Positions 11,722 through 24,741 of a DNA stretch of 64,000 nucleotides are shown piece by piece. Position numbers and translations under genes: made by a program. Origin of the DNA: Alnus glutinosa (taxonomy: Eukaryota; Streptophyta; Magnoliopsida; Fagales; Betulaceae); contig NC_084897.1 in the NCBI RefSeq assembly GCF_958979055.1, positions 23,463,628-23,527,627 on the forward strand, read 5' to 3'. Below the pieces are notes generated by a model. The model made no database searches. It was given only the letters and a program-made list of their open reading frames with translations, and was not told where the DNA came from. How positions within the stretch are numbered: position 1 is the stretch's first letter; every line of letters starts with the position of its first letter.

Positions 11722-13715
11722 ATGTGATACTACATCATACATAACTTTTGCTTCGAATATCATATTTGCACGTAAGATCTCAATTTGAAAAAGCTCTCTA
11801 CTTACGGTTCGCATGTCATTAAGTACTGTATCGTTCTGGGGCCCAAAATCTATCATTAATTTTCATCTTCTAAAACCTTCTTCAAGTTAATTCTTATTAT
11901 TTCTAACAAATATCCGCGAGTTTTCTTTAGATCGAATGGCCAGATTAATTTCTCTAAATTTTTCTTATTATCTCTTGCTTATCCTGGTATCACACAAACT
12001 CCCTTTGTCTTCATTACTTTGATTTACTAGAGAGTCGTCACATTCAACAATAGTTGCTATGTATATAAATGTACTTTTAGTAGCTAGGCTGCTTTGTTTC
12101 CGGAAGCTTGGCCATAAGTACTAGTGATCTCCAAAACGGAGATACATGGAGAGCGGAAAGAGGGCTAAGTATGACATTGGAACACAAGCTAGAAACCCTT
12201 TTTGTATTCATACGAACCGACAATATAAATATTGGAAAATCAATGTAATTAAACGTCCGAAAGCAGGAAAATGGGTCACGTTAATTAATCACCCCATTTG
12301 CGAGAATATGGAGCTTAATTGGCTTTTAGTATAGAATTAGAGTGATCATGACGGTGGAAGAATATTTAAGCATATATGTCCATGTCCACCCCAAGCAATA
12401 CGTTATGATCTGATCATGACTTTCCACCCACACTTTCTAAATTCTTCCCGTTTCATACCTCGATTTCAAGCTTGCATGATCTTCTATGTCAGGATCCTTT
12501 GGAATTGGAGACCGTCCTACTGTAGGGATGACCCACATATCTGCTGGAATTGGACATTGGAGACCGTCCAACTCGTTAAACAGAACAAGAAAGGAGAAAT
12601 TTTCTTGGATGACAGCAATTTTAGACGTCAACTTTAGGCACTTGCAACTTTTTGTCAGCTAAAGAGAAGGTAAGGGATCTTTTTCTTCATGAATTAATGC
12701 ACCTAACCATAGAAATGTAGGGTACCCCAAATCACTCGTCCCACGGCAATGAAACGGGATACCTGGGATATCTCAGCCACTTTTGGAAGCAATAAAGTAA
12801 AGAAAGCCAGACGTTGTAGAAAGGGATCAAAAAGATCTCTCAGCCACGAATGTTTTGGCACCTTTCAAACACTTTTTTTTTGTTAAAGTCACAGTACGTA
12901 CTGCTGAAGTTTCTTCGAAAGTGTCCCAATTTTTTGTTAATTATAACCAAATATTTCGAATTAAATGCTTGACGAAATACTTTCGTTCTTCAGTGGAGGC
13001 TTGATTGGTCACCAATCGATCACCATGACCCTAAAATATAATTGGTTCCCCTTTAGTTCACAAAAAGTGGTGCTTATAAAGAAAATGACCTTAAAAATAT
13101 CAACAGATTAAATGCACGATGTATATGTATTGATGTTGCCAACCTTTATTCAATTCTGTCTTGAATAAAGAGGGTACGTAGGACTAGTGATCACATCCTA
13201 TAAAACAAATGTCAGTAATTACGAATCTAGCCCAGAAAACAAAAAGGAAAGAAAAATAATTGTTTTATGTTGGGTAAACTTTTTAAAATCCCTTTCTATC
13301 TTTTCAAACATCCAAGAATACTTTTCAAAAAATAGTGACCAGATGACTTTCAGATGTGGTATCCACCACGTAGTAACACACTTTTTAAAACAAATCGTAA
13401 AATATTTTTTTTTTAAAATTAAAAAAAAAAAAAAAAAACTAATTTTTAATAATAATAAAAAAAGGGCCACGTGGCTACCCAACGGAGGAGAGGTTGTGGC
13501 CACCCCTCCTTTTTTGTGCCTTTTATTTTATTTTTTTTACTTTGCGTTTTGAAAACAGTACTCATGATATGCTTTTCACAGTAGTTATGATATGCTTGTC
13601 ATTAACACTAAAAGTTTTCCAAAAAAATTTTCAAAGGTGGTTTTACCAAAAGAGACATATTATTTAGTACACTTGAGTTCCCTCTCATTTTTAAAAATAA
13701 ATAATTATATTATTG
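11722..13715. other. gene-free stretch
   Basis: Nothing recognisable as a gene. Short open frames at 12146-12640 have no domain or splice context. Poly-T/A segments occur near 13410-13440. Confidence 0.4.
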
Positions 13716-14142
13716 GTTTTTGAGTTGGTCTAAATTACAAATCATTCATTGTGGTACAAAAAATTATTGTAAGGGTGGCACATGATCCTGTTAGGGTGGT
13801 CGCGCGCCAACCCCGACACCTTCTGGGGGTGGTGTGCGGCTATCCTCATTGGCCGAGGTTTGGCAGCCATACATTTCCAACACCTAATATATATATTTGA
13901 AAAAATAAAAATAAAAACTAAATGTTAGGTTTTTAATTTTTAATATTTTTTTTTATTAAAAGTAACACGTGTCGCGTTTTATTGGTCTGACGTGGCAACC
14001 TAATGATTTCTGTTAACTTCGTGGACGAAAAATGACTTCGAGGAGTGATTTGTAATTTTAGTTTACCACAAGGACCCTACAATAATTTTTTATACCACAA
14101 GGAGTTATTTGTAATTTAGGTCAACCTCAGATACTGATAGTG
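13716..14142. mobile_element. MITE-like inverted-repeat element
   Basis: The left arm (about 13722-13785) and the right arm (about 14083-14140) are reverse complements over nearly 60 bases with about 80 percent identity by eye; both contain CTAAATTACAAAT and AAAAAATTATTGTA. A second, partly matching copy of the arm (GATTTGTAATTTTAGTTTACCACAA) sits just inside the right arm. No coding capacity and no clear target duplication were found. Confidence 0.6.
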
Positions 14143-15073
14143 TAATTATTTCATTTAAAAATTAATCATTAGATCTATAGAACCCACAAGGCCCTGGACA
14201 AGCAATATTTCCGGATGAAGCACTGCTCTTACTAAATTCTTCTGTAACTGACTCAGAAAGAGTCCTTTCCAAGTTAACTGACTTTTGCTACACTGATTCC
14301 GGGAACTGAAAAGTCCATAATGGCGATCAAGATCGAAACATATCCTGCAGCGTGAACTTGAAATTCAACGCAACTGGAAGAAAATGATCCAGACATTCAA
14401 TCCAGTAAATGTGCATATATATGTCAACTTCAAGTACTCGATCTATGTTCGTGAGCAAAAAAAAAAAAAAAAAAAAAAAAAGTTCTTTTAATACCCTTTC
14501 TTTTTTTTTTATCTTTTTTTTTTTTTAAAAAAAAAAACAAAATATTTGTATTATTATTTTATTTTAATAAGAGTATTTTCATCAATAGAAAAACATTAAC
14601 AATTTTTTGTAGTTTGAGAAAGGGATATTGTCTAAATTGAAAGTTTATGGAGGACATTGTCAATTGTGTAGTAGTTTGAAGGATATATAGACTCTACCCT
14701 CTAATTATTATTATTATTATTATTGTTATTATTACCTTTTAATTTGCATGGATTTGAGAATCAAAACCCAAGCTGCATGTAGGTGGTTCATAAATGAACT
14801 GGGTGTAGTTTATAATGCAACTGTATATGAATGTTTAATTAATAGGTGTGTTTCCTATTAGCATGCAACTATTAGCATGGATCGATTGTGGCATGCACGA
14901 AGAAAAATATTTCAACTAAAAATATTTTCTATCCGGAATGTAATCATTACATTGGAGTTCAGGGGGTTTCTGGGATTAATTAGTTGCTGTCCAGGAAGAG
15001 TTGATTTACCATTCGTATTATCTTGATCCGTAATTAATCCTAGAGTTTGATGTTAAATATACCAAAGTTAATG
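14143..15073. other. gene-free stretch
   Basis: No gene seen. Includes a poly-A/poly-T block (14457-14540) and a short (ATT)n run near 14706. Confidence 0.4.
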
Positions 15074-16203
15074 CACTACAAAAAAATCAGGAATTGTGGA
15101 TGGTTTCAAACCGTCTAGAAATTGAAAAAAACCGTCTGGAAATGGTCCAGACGGTTTCAAACAGTCCAGGACAATGGGTCGCTAATCCGTGTTAAGGACG
15201 GTTTGGGTCAAACCGTCCACAATTTGTCTTTTTTTTTTTAAAAAAAAATTATAATTATTATTATTTTTATGTCCATTGGTCAGATCGAGCTCCGTTTACC
15301 AGCGTAAATCAGCTCTGAAAATCCATCAGAGAATCGGGCTTCCTCGGTTCTTCTTGGGTACGACAGGTCATTGCCTGTCTCCTTCGAGTTCCACCGGAAA
15401 TCAACGGTAGATCCGGTCACTGGGATTCAAAAAATCCTTCACAAATCAAAACCTTGTCTTTCAAACCCAATAATTTTCACAAATCAAACCCAATAATCAT
15501 CATAATCCAAACCTAAAACAAACACAAAATGTAAATCAAACCTAAGAATTTCACTCACTTAAAAAAAAAAAAATCACAGATCCGTCCGGTGGTCTGGAAG
15601 AGAGTGGTGTCGAGGAGGCCGGAGGGGGGGAGAGAAAGACAGAGGAAGAGAGAACCGGCCGAAAATCCACGTATTCCGGCCAGAGATCCGCCCAGGCGTG
15701 GGTTTCGTTTGGATCTGACCTCGATCAGCGACGTCACCGACTCTGTGTCAAGATCCCGAAGTCGTCCCGTTCACGTCGCCTGTCTCATTCGCCGGCCAGA
15801 GAGAGAAGAAGAAGGACAAGAGGGAGAGGGAGAGGTGAGGTCGAGACTCTCTCGAGAGATTTTTTTTTGAAGGGAGAGAGATCGATCTAGGTCTTTCTTT
15901 TAAAAAGAAAAAGAAAAAGAAAAAAAAAAAAAGGCGATTTCAATAAATTTACATATGGTTTTAGGAAAATAGTTTGGAATCTCGAAAAAAAAAATGGAAA
16001 AAAAAATTAGACAGTTTTTTTTAAACCGTCTTTAAATTTACAGAAGGTTTTATTAGAACCGTCTGTAAATTTATAGACGGTTTAATTGAAACTGTTGTAA
16101 TTTATTATTTTATGGACGGTTTTCAAAAAACCGTTAGTAAATTTTTTTTTTCTTGACGGTTTTAAAAACCGTCAATAAATGAGAGTTTTTTTTTTTTGTA
16201 GTG
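15074..16203. mobile_element. non-autonomous CACTA-type transposon, 1130 bp
   Basis: The ends are perfect inverted repeats CACTACAAAAAAA at 15074 and TTTTTTTGTAGTG ending at 16203, the signature termini of the CACTA (En/Spm) superfamily. Both subterminal regions carry many copies of AAACCGTC/GACGGTTT in both orientations (left 15100-15225, right 16010-16175), as is typical for CACTA transposase-binding repeats. Flanking bases are ATG on the left and ATA on the right, an imperfect 3-bp duplication. No transposase is encoded. The interior (15280-15880) is unusually GC-rich and holds an 93-codon Arg/Glu-rich open frame at 15589-15870. Confidence 0.85.
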
Positions 16204-17260
16204 ATAGCCATTATCTAGAATCCCAAAGCTAACAGCCTCTACATATGTTGACTACTCTGAAACAGGGTTTTTAACCTAGGCTAGTCCAAATGCCACGTGT
16301 TGAAGGGAATGAGTTTTTGGCAAAATCCTATCCTCAAAATTGCTCTTGTAGCTAGAAAAAGTTGTTGAAGCTTAGAATTTTAGCTAAACAATTTTTGAGC
16401 TTTAAGGTTGGTAATGGTAGGAGAACTTCAATAATTAGAGATGGGGCCTGGTATTGGCCAAGTGCCATGCCTGATCATCTGGTCCAAATACATAGTAGAC
16501 TTCCTGAAATCAGCATTGGAGGGGAGGACATTCTGGTTTGGCGTTCTTCCTCTAGAAAATATTTTTGTGCATAGACTTGGAAGCAGATTTGGCCCAAATT
16601 GCCGAGGTTGATTGGCATAAGTTTATCTGGTTTGAGTTGGCTATTCCTAAACATGCATTCATTCTTTGGTTGGTGTTTAAGAATGCTCTTACCACTAAAG
16701 AAAAAATGTGTTGTTGGGGCTTTACAGGTTCTTCCCTCTGCAAATTCTGCTTTGCTTGTCAAGAAAGTAGAGAACGTATTTTCTATTGTTGTAGTTTCAG
16801 TAGGAGAATCTGGAGGAGTTTGCTTGCCGATTGTTTGATTTTGGATCCACCTATTGATTGGGATTCTCTTTGTCAATGGTGTGTTGATCATCTTAAAGGT
16901 ATTGTGTTTAGGTTCTGTTGTCTACCATCTGTGGCTGCATCGAAGCGATTTGGAGCATGGCAAACTTCTGAGAACGAAAGAAGTTTTGATTAGACAGATC
17001 AAGTGGGATGTTCGTTCTCGGTTGCTTGGGCGTTGTTTGGCAAAAAAGTTTGAGAATAGTATGACTTTAGTTGTGAAATGGGGCTTACAGCCTCTTCTTG
17101 CAGTGTAATTGTTTGTTGGTTTCTTTTGTTGTCTGAAGTTGATGATGCTTTGTTTTGAGTAGCCTTGTATCCAGCTTGGGTGGAGTGATTGTTGGTTCTG
17201 TGTTTGAGCCATAAAAGAGTCTATTCATCAAAAAAAAAAAAAATAGCCTTTACTAGAAAT
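16204..17260 (+). mobile_element. 5'-truncated LINE fragment with poly-A tail and target duplication
   Basis: Frames at 16362-16574 and 16565-16993 encode the part of a plant LINE after the reverse transcriptase: VGNGRRTSIIRDGAW, then an IPKHAFILWLVFKNAL block and cysteines of the zinc-binding (zf-RVT) domain, followed by a decayed KWDVRSRLLG tail. Frames are broken by a stop at 16572-16574 and shifts near 16560 and 16970. The tail is A14 (17230-17243). The sequence ATAGCCATTATCTAGAA at 16204-16220 is nearly repeated after the tail (17243-17258) with one mismatch and one missing base, a good candidate target duplication. It begins at the first base after the CACTA element. Confidence 0.8.
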
Positions 17261-20200
17261 ATATCTTTATCATACCTCTCGGAAGAGAAAATAGCTTGAG
17301 AAATTCAATGAGAATTGTCTAGGGATTTTAATTTGAGTGGTAAGGATGGAAAAAAAGAAAAGAAAAACCCGAAGCGTAGAAAACACATAGACACAAGTAG
17401 ACTAACCCCATGATTTTAGAATTAATAGAATTTAATGCCAAAAATATAAATCGATTAATAATATTTAATAGGCTATTATATATATATACGACTGTCATAT
17501 AAGTGTCATAACACGATAGTTTTCAAACGACAAAGTATTTGTTAGCGATATGGTGAAAAAGCTCTTGAACAAAAGGAAGAGAGAAAGGCAGATTGACTGA
17601 GAATCCAAAGGAGATCGAAAAGGAAGAAGAGCGCGCTCTTCCTCATAATGAAGATGTGTGATTTTTCATTGGAGGGATGAATAAATTTAGTTGGCCAAGG
17701 TCATAAGGCCGGTAAGGTAAGCTTGTTGACTCAAGAACTCACTCTCTTTTGGCATTCACGAACAAAGAGTTTGGTTGAAACTATTGAAAATCAACCTTTG
17801 TATCAATAATGACAGGTAAAAAAAACAATTAAAGGCCAATTTTGATTACTACGTTATTCCAGTCATACATATATATAACAATCATATAGCAGTTACTAAT
17901 TAAATAACATTTATCGTAGACATAATACAAGCTACCAGCCACATTGTTGGATTTAGGCATGGCCCTTGAATGAAGACAAACCTCTTATTGCTCAATCATT
18001 CACATAGAAATTCCAACAAAACATCAATCGATCTTATGTGCAACCCCACGGGGCCTGGGCATACTAGACTGTTTTTTTTGGTGGGGGGAAGTGGGTACGC
18101 TGGCATTACTGTGTGAGGCATACAGGCATGTTCACATGGCCCTCTTTGTCCCCATGAGAGCGAGCATCACCAAAGGGAGGACATACCAGGTTGCTCCTTC
18201 AATAAGGCACTAGAAGAAAACCCTAGCTAATACGTACACCCAGCTACCCCATTCAATTAAACGCATTATTCCAAATTTTTCTGCAGGTGTTCTATGTTCC
18301 CTAGCATGTGCTAACTCATGTGAAACCCACGTGTCACCCATACCACGTAATCTTCAAGAGAGAGAGAGAGAGGAAGCTAGAAAAAAGAAATTAAAAAAGA
18401 AAAAAGATCGAACTAATTAATATATACTTTTCGTCAATAAATTTAGTGCTAGCTAATTACCTGATCAAAAAGCAGTGAATTTGAGGGGGTTTTACTGCTA
18501 ATAATTATAAATAATATATGGAGTATATTATACATTGTCATAGCCTTTCTTGTCATTGTCCCAGCAAGTTTTGTAAAGTAGACGCATGTAGGGTGATTAT
18601 GGTCTAATTGTGATGTTTGTGTTTTTGTTTGCCGACAAACAGCTTTATTAATCAAAGGTTCATGTCTTGTTTTTCTCTCCAGTATTGTCTCCACTGAAAG
18701 CCAATTAATTAGCTGCTTTAATTACTGATCTTTCTCGCTTTTCTTGTTCTAGTTTTTAGGCTAAAAGGTGGTAATTAATTAAATAGTCCAATTGGGTACG
18801 TACGTACTTAATTAATTAATAACCTTATAGAAGGGAAATTTCCTTTTCCTTTCGTTTCTTGTGGAACCACGAAAATTTTATTTTAGAAGAAGAAAAAGAA
18901 AATGTCGGCTCTTTAATTTTAGATATGGTTGCGCGCGGCCAGCACATGCAACTCGATCCCATACAAAAGAAACATTTCTTTTTCCTTAAGTGATTGACTA
19001 ACCCATTAATTTACGATTCTCCAAACTCGCAATATTAATGGATATAAACCCCTGATCAGCCGCCCAATATCTCAGATGGGTCGTTGAAGAAGAATTAGTC
19101 GAGTGATTAACTCCGCGCGCGCGCGTTGACATGTGATCGATCGATTAATATATATATATATATATAGGTGATATTGGAGAGATATAACTTAATTAATTAA
19201 AGAGCATATATTAATTAATTAAACCAATATGTAAATTAATTAAGGTCTGTCCCAGTTTTAATCTCTATATATATATGAACCTCGCGCGGCGTTAAGTGAA
19301 CGTACGGGAATATGTGCAGCGTCGAAGACCAATTACTCAATTAGTAATTTGTAGCGATTCATGGGCACATGCATATGGTCAACAAGAACATGGAGATCGA
19401 CCAAAATTCCCACTTATATATTTTATTTCACTTCAATTTTAGCTTCGCAACATCCTTCAATTCCCCACCACTAATCAGAGCAAATCAAACTCCGATCCTC
19501 ACATGCAAGAGCTTAAGCCGCATATCATGCGACGTTAGAGAAAATCCTCATAAATAAATTAAACTTAAAGATTAGTACGTATAATATATTTCTACTTCAT
19601 TAGAATTATTATGCTAACAATTAAATTAATTATTTCTGTAAACAATTCTTATCATTTGAGTGATCGATCCCCGTAAATAAACTTAATTAAGATAAGATGC
19701 CCATGAACATTAATAATTAGAGTAAAACCCAAATATATATACCTTTGTATACGATATAGATCGAACTATACACTAAGACTTCTGAGCTTTCACTACCTAT
19801 TTGATGACTGTCCATTGGAATTATTTAATATGGTTGGTGGGTACGTCAAATATGAACACATGACTTCAATGTTAGCATACTATTCAATGAAGTAGCACAT
19901 TCATATCCGGTTTAATTAGCAAATATTTAGTTAAAATTAATTTGGTTATAAAAGAACACCTTTTTTTCTTTTTATTTAGCTACCACTTTTTCACTATTTC
20001 ATTTTAAATATTTTTTTCTTTATCTATTTTTACTATTTCCAAAGAGGAGATAGAGGATAAGATTTTATATATATATATAATTATTATTAATTTAACTTAT
20101 GCATTGTTGAGCTACCGTGCTCAGCAAATTTCATTAACCGAATGTAAAGTTATTTTTGGTATTTTTTGCTGCAGGGCTTACCAAAGCAACATTTTGACTA

Positions 20201-21240
20201 CCCCAACGTGAGTGCTTAGCTAGATTTACTTCTAACTAAGAATATTATAAACACATCCAAACTCTTTAACAGTGACATAGTGTTGTCGGAAGTAGTACAA
20301 TTTTTCTTACAAACTAACATGCATGCTTAATATATATAATTTTATTAATTATGAACGGACACATCGGGTTTAGAAGAAATTGTTATAAAAACTATAGTAA
20401 CCCAAATATTTCAATTAATAATACTATTTTAAAGGCATATATATATATACCGTATTTCACATCAATTTAAGTGAAAAATATTTTGATATGAGTTACGTAC
20501 AGAACATCAATCTCAGATTACATACTGCTGTCAAAAGCAGAGGAGGATATGATGCTTAATATCAGTAATTGGGACATACTTTGTTTCCTGAAAAGTAACT
20601 CAAATTCCAGAACAGACTCGAGATGGGCCATTTAGCCGGAAAACCGCGTACGTAACCTGTGAAAAGCAAAAACCCTATAATTAAAGCAGTAAATTAATAC
20701 ACAGAGAAAGTTCTTCAAAATGCTACTTCATGATATATATCGGGCAAAAGAGCTTGTGTAGTAGGTGACGACTTTGACGATCGCAGGGGACCAAGATAAT
20801 GTCAACTTTTCTTGCATATTCTTTCTTCCAGTGGAAGACTGAGATGGTGGCGGCCTAGGAGTCTCTGAGTTTGAAACCCTAATACCAGCACAGATCCCCT
20901 TCGGCCTCAGCCCCACACAAACAGGCTCCCCTAGGCCCTAGCTACGTACTCACACGGCTTAATTAAACAACGTTAATTTTGAGTCACCACAAAAACAGTG
21001 TTAATGATAAGGTCGGTTGAGGTCGAAACAATTAATGAAGAGCCGCCCAACGTCGGCAGCACAAGTCATCGCGCGTCTGAGGCCACTAATCTCGCCGGCG
21101 CCATTACGTACGTATATCATTTGCAAGCAAGATATTTGTTCACACGTACAGGTCATAAAATGAAGAAGATAATACTTGGTATTAAATTAAATTAAACCGT
21201 AGTTACATTCTCATGACAAGTAAATCATGATCAAATTACA
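17261..21240. other. gene-free stretch
   Basis: No gene is recognised. Contains a GA run near 18358-18372, (AT)n runs near 19145 and 19270, and GCGCGCGCG at 19117. A minus-strand open frame at 20728-20916 has a coding-like look but no family match or splice context. Confidence 0.4.
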
Positions 21241-21454
21241 GTTTAGCTAGTGTTGAAGATCACGAAGATTCAATGAAAGAGGACGACACAAACCAGCTTG
21301 TACAAACGGAACTAAAGCCACTTCTCATCCATGGCCTGCAAGGACAGAGTGCACCTTCTACGTACAATTTGGTAAAAAGGAAAACTGGAACTCCAAAAAA
21401 AAAAGAAAAAGAAATTTTCAAGTGGATGATAATATACTCTTAATTCACACCAGA

Positions 21455-23214
21455 CTATCGCTCATCAGAGTCGCGGTCGCGGTCACGAGACGATAGCCGG
21501 AAAACCCACTTAGGAATTGACTTTCTTTTGGAGTTCTTGGAAGAATGGTAATTGCAATTGCTCTGGTTGTGGCCATTAATGGCGGTGGACTCGACCACAA
21601 AAGCCTTCAGTCGTTGCATGGCGAGGTTCAAAGTATCTTCGGACATGTTAGCAAAACACACACGGAACCAGCCGGGTTCGGCGCAGTGGCAGGACGACCC
21701 CGGAGAGATGTTTAACCGGACATCGTAAACAATTTTCTTCCAAAGCTCCATTTCCGCTTCGAATGTGTTGGAGCGCAAAAGGTGCCTCATGTCCACCCAG
21801 CAAAATAGTCCTGCATTGCTCTTAAGGCAGCTAATCCCGGCATTTTGGAGGCCCATAACGAGCATTCTATGCCGTTGCTTAAGCCTTTTTTGGTTCTCGG
21901 AGATGTAATTTTTCGTGAATTTCTTATCGGAAAGCAATGCGGAAAGAAGATACTGAGTTTGGGAAGAAACAAGGCCAAAGCTAGACATTTTGGTTGCCGC
22001 GGCCACGACCATGTCATCGTTGGAGTAGATTGCTCCGACACGAAAACCAGGTAGACCCAGGTCCTTTGAAAGACTATAGACAATGTGAACGCGGTTCCAG
22101 ACTTGGGTATTGTGACAGTTTCTGTCCTTTAGCACTTCCATGACGCTTATAAAGCCTGGGGACCTGAAAACGGTCCCGGAATAAATTTCATCGCTTATGA
22201 GATGGATGCTTTTGGCGGTAATGAAGTCAATGAGAAGGTTCAGTTCACTTCGACTCATTGTGGTGCCCAATGGATTTGATGGGTTGGTGACTAAGACACC
22301 TTTGACTCTTAGATTACGTTTTTGTGCTTCTTGATAGGCTTCTTCAAGAGCCGATTCAGTAATCTGGAAGTCATTGGAGCTAGTGCAGTGTATCGGCACA
22401 ATCTCAACCCCGGTTCGCCACTTGAGATCTCTATCAAATCTGTAAGCCAAGGAATGCAAGCAAAATCAGGGAAATGAACTTTATAGTATAAAGAATGAGC
22501 AACTTGGCAATATATTAAAAAAGGGAAGTAAAGAGGAAGATATATATACACGTATACGTACCCAGGGTAGTATGGCGTTGGAAGAAGAAAGGCTTCGCCG
22601 GCTTCGGCCAGGCAAAACATGAGAGTCTCGTTAGCAGAAGTTGCTCCGGCAGTGAGAACTAAGTTGTTGGGATTAAAGGTCACTTTGTTTCCTCTGGTTT
22701 CTGCCATGAATTCTACCAATGCCTAAACAACATAATGAAAATTGGAGTTAGAGAAAATAAAGTATTTTCATAATATTTCGCCGAATAATGAAAGTAGTTT
22801 CTTATATATATACCTTCTTGAAGTCGGGGAGGCCATGATAATCTTGGAAGAGAGCAAGCTCTCTGAATATGGATTCTCCATCTCTCTTGAACCCCGCTGC
22901 GTCCGGGTTCTTAGCAAGCCACGATTCGAGAAGATCAAAGGAGAGCTGCATATATATATAGATATTATCAAAACGATCGATGTAAGCAACCACGCGTTAC
23001 GTTGGATAAAAATATATATTACATTTAAGGAAGAAAATTAACAAAATGAAAGGGATGGTTTTCTAACCTGATTCTCCGCAAGACCCATCTGAATGATTCC
23101 TTTTGGATTCCGAACCTCAACGTATGGGTTCTTCTCGTATTCTTGCCACCCCAGGAAGTACGAGGAATCTTGCCCGTGAGAGTTGCACGTAGCCTTTCTA
23201 GACAACAGCCTCAT
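21455..23214 (-). CDS. ACS: 1-aminocyclopropane-1-carboxylate synthase, type 2
   Basis: A cytosolic PLP enzyme that converts S-adenosylmethionine to ACC, the committed step of ethylene synthesis. Four exons on the minus strand: 23214-23068, 22945-22814, 22722-22562 and 22439-21455, giving 474 residues, the usual family length. Phases are 0, 0 and 2 with GT-AG borders. The start MRLLSRKAT with downstream SSYFLGW fits the family; an upstream in-frame ATG at 23286 gives an atypical hydrophobic leader and was rejected. Seen: [22 protein letters not shown] (199-206), SDEIYSGT (229-236) and [12 protein letters not shown] with the PLP lysine near K272. The C-terminus ends [13 protein letters not shown] plus SDER, resembling the TOE motif by which type-2 isoforms are recognised by ETO1-type ubiquitin ligase adaptors; the usual RLSF/RVSW is RLSS here. 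There are no type-1 MAPK sites. ACS9/ACS5-like by context. Confidence 0.97.
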
Positions 23215-23377
23215 TTTTGGCGTCTCTGTGATTAAGCTATGAAGTAAGAAGCTGAGCGAAAGAGAGAGACAGAGACAGAGAGACACACAGCCAGAGAGAG
23301 GGATTGGCTTTTGGGATCGAATTAATCTTGATTTTGAAGAGAACCTGTAGGTGTGGTGAACGGGTCTATGGAATCGT

Positions 23378-23391
23378 AGTATATATAAAGG
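23378..23391 (-). promoter_or_regulatory. TATA box of the ACC synthase gene
   Basis: On the minus strand CCTTTATATATACT lies about 170 bases before the start codon. A transcription start some 30 bases on would give a 5' UTR near 140 bases that contains an AG-rich GACAGAGACAGAG tract (23266-23286). Confidence 0.6.
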
Positions 23392-23788
23392 AGCCCTTCT
23401 AGCTGGACACGGAATGCCACGTCAATGACAAAAACACGACCATAACTAGAGGCCAGGGGGCATGACTTCTTGTGGCAATATTAATTAGTCTAATATTATT
23501 ATTAATCAACAATATAATGTACGCGCTTTCTATCTGCTCTCCACCGGCTAGCTCAAAAATTAAAATTGCCGGTCGATCTATATAATATATTAATATTTAC
23601 TATATTAACTCCTAAGTTTTACTCAATTGACATGCATCTGATCATATACCACCACATTTAATTTGGAAAGTGTCCCCCACTATAAAGTCAAGTGGCCGGG
23701 GGTTGTTCGGGTATTACCAATATATTCAAGTTACAACAGAGAATAAATAAGCTAACGGTACAAGGAATCAACCATAATTATTAATTAT

Positions 23789-23790
<2 letters not shown>

Positions 23791-23834
<44 letters not shown>
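23791..23834. repeat. (AT)n microsatellite
   Basis: About twenty-two AT units. Confidence 0.9.
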
Positions 23835-23836
<2 letters not shown>

Positions 23837-24691
23837 ATTGGTAGGTGTTATATATATTGTCACATCAATTTGTAAAAAAATCAATAGTAAAAATTGTAGT
23901 AATTTTACTGTAGTAAAATGTGAGGAAAAATATTCGATCTATTATATTACAAGAAATTGAGGGGCATCATGATTTTTGGGTAAAGCTAAGATTTACAAAA
24001 TTTAAGGTGAAAACTGACTGAAGACGATGCCACGGGGGCACAAAGGGATGAAGGTAATTAATTAGAATATTAGTTTTTTTGGAGTTGGAATAGGCCAGGT
24101 CGGTAGGGTTGGGATTTTTGGGATCACCATTAAAAAAAAAAAAAAACTGTTCATATATATAGCGCGCACTTAAGCCAATTAAATCCATGAGGATATGATG
24201 ATGATGATGATGGTTAATGTTATAGGAAGTGAAAACCAAGAACCCAAAAAATGCATGAAAAGTGGAATTAGAAAAAGAAAAGAAAAATATAAAGTGTACG
24301 TATAATGTTTGAGAAAGCCATACCGACAGCAAATCTAATAGAAAATGGCAAGAGAGACCCACAAGGTCGACCTGAAGTCGGATCCTTGGCTGCACCTCCC
24401 GGGCCCATATGCTCCCGTTCTTCACTAGCCTCATCGAGTACATGTCGGCCACATCCTTCGCCTTTAAGCCTCTCCATTACTTCTTGTTTCTCCTTAATTT
24501 TTGTTTGTCACCCTCGCAACCAAATGCGATTTCTAGTCAAACAATCTCTAGTAGCGCTGCGAAACAAAAAGGTTGTCTTATTATATTGCGCTACAGATTA
24601 CACCAAAACACATTGCATTTCGCGGAAAATCGCATTGCTCAAGAGATTTTCCAGTCGACGATATATATATATAATTTGATGATGATGATGG

Positions 24692-24741
24692 GTTTGAAGT
24701 TTGAAGTTTGAAGTTTGAAGTTTGAAGTTTGAAGTTTGAAC
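24692..24741. repeat. heptanucleotide tandem repeat
   Basis: Seven consecutive copies of TTTGAAG (the last ends in C), flanked by (GAT)n and (AT)n. Confidence 0.9.

Noticed and set aside
20728..20916. Minus-strand frame with a proline/serine-rich, coding-like look downstream of ACC synthase
   Set aside because: No start codon (it opens with GTG), no family match, no splice partners. It could be a decayed exon but cannot be supported.
23215..23286. Upstream in-frame ATG of ACC synthase giving 24 extra residues ([15 protein letters not shown])
   Set aside because: The leader arises from an AG-rich 5' UTR repeat, and ACC synthases are cytosolic and start with M-[KR]-LLS.
24268..24480. Minus-strand frames (ADMYSMRLVKNGSIWAREVQ in one of them) with exon-like composition
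   Set aside because: I do not recognise the protein and there are two competing frames; left as unassigned sequence.
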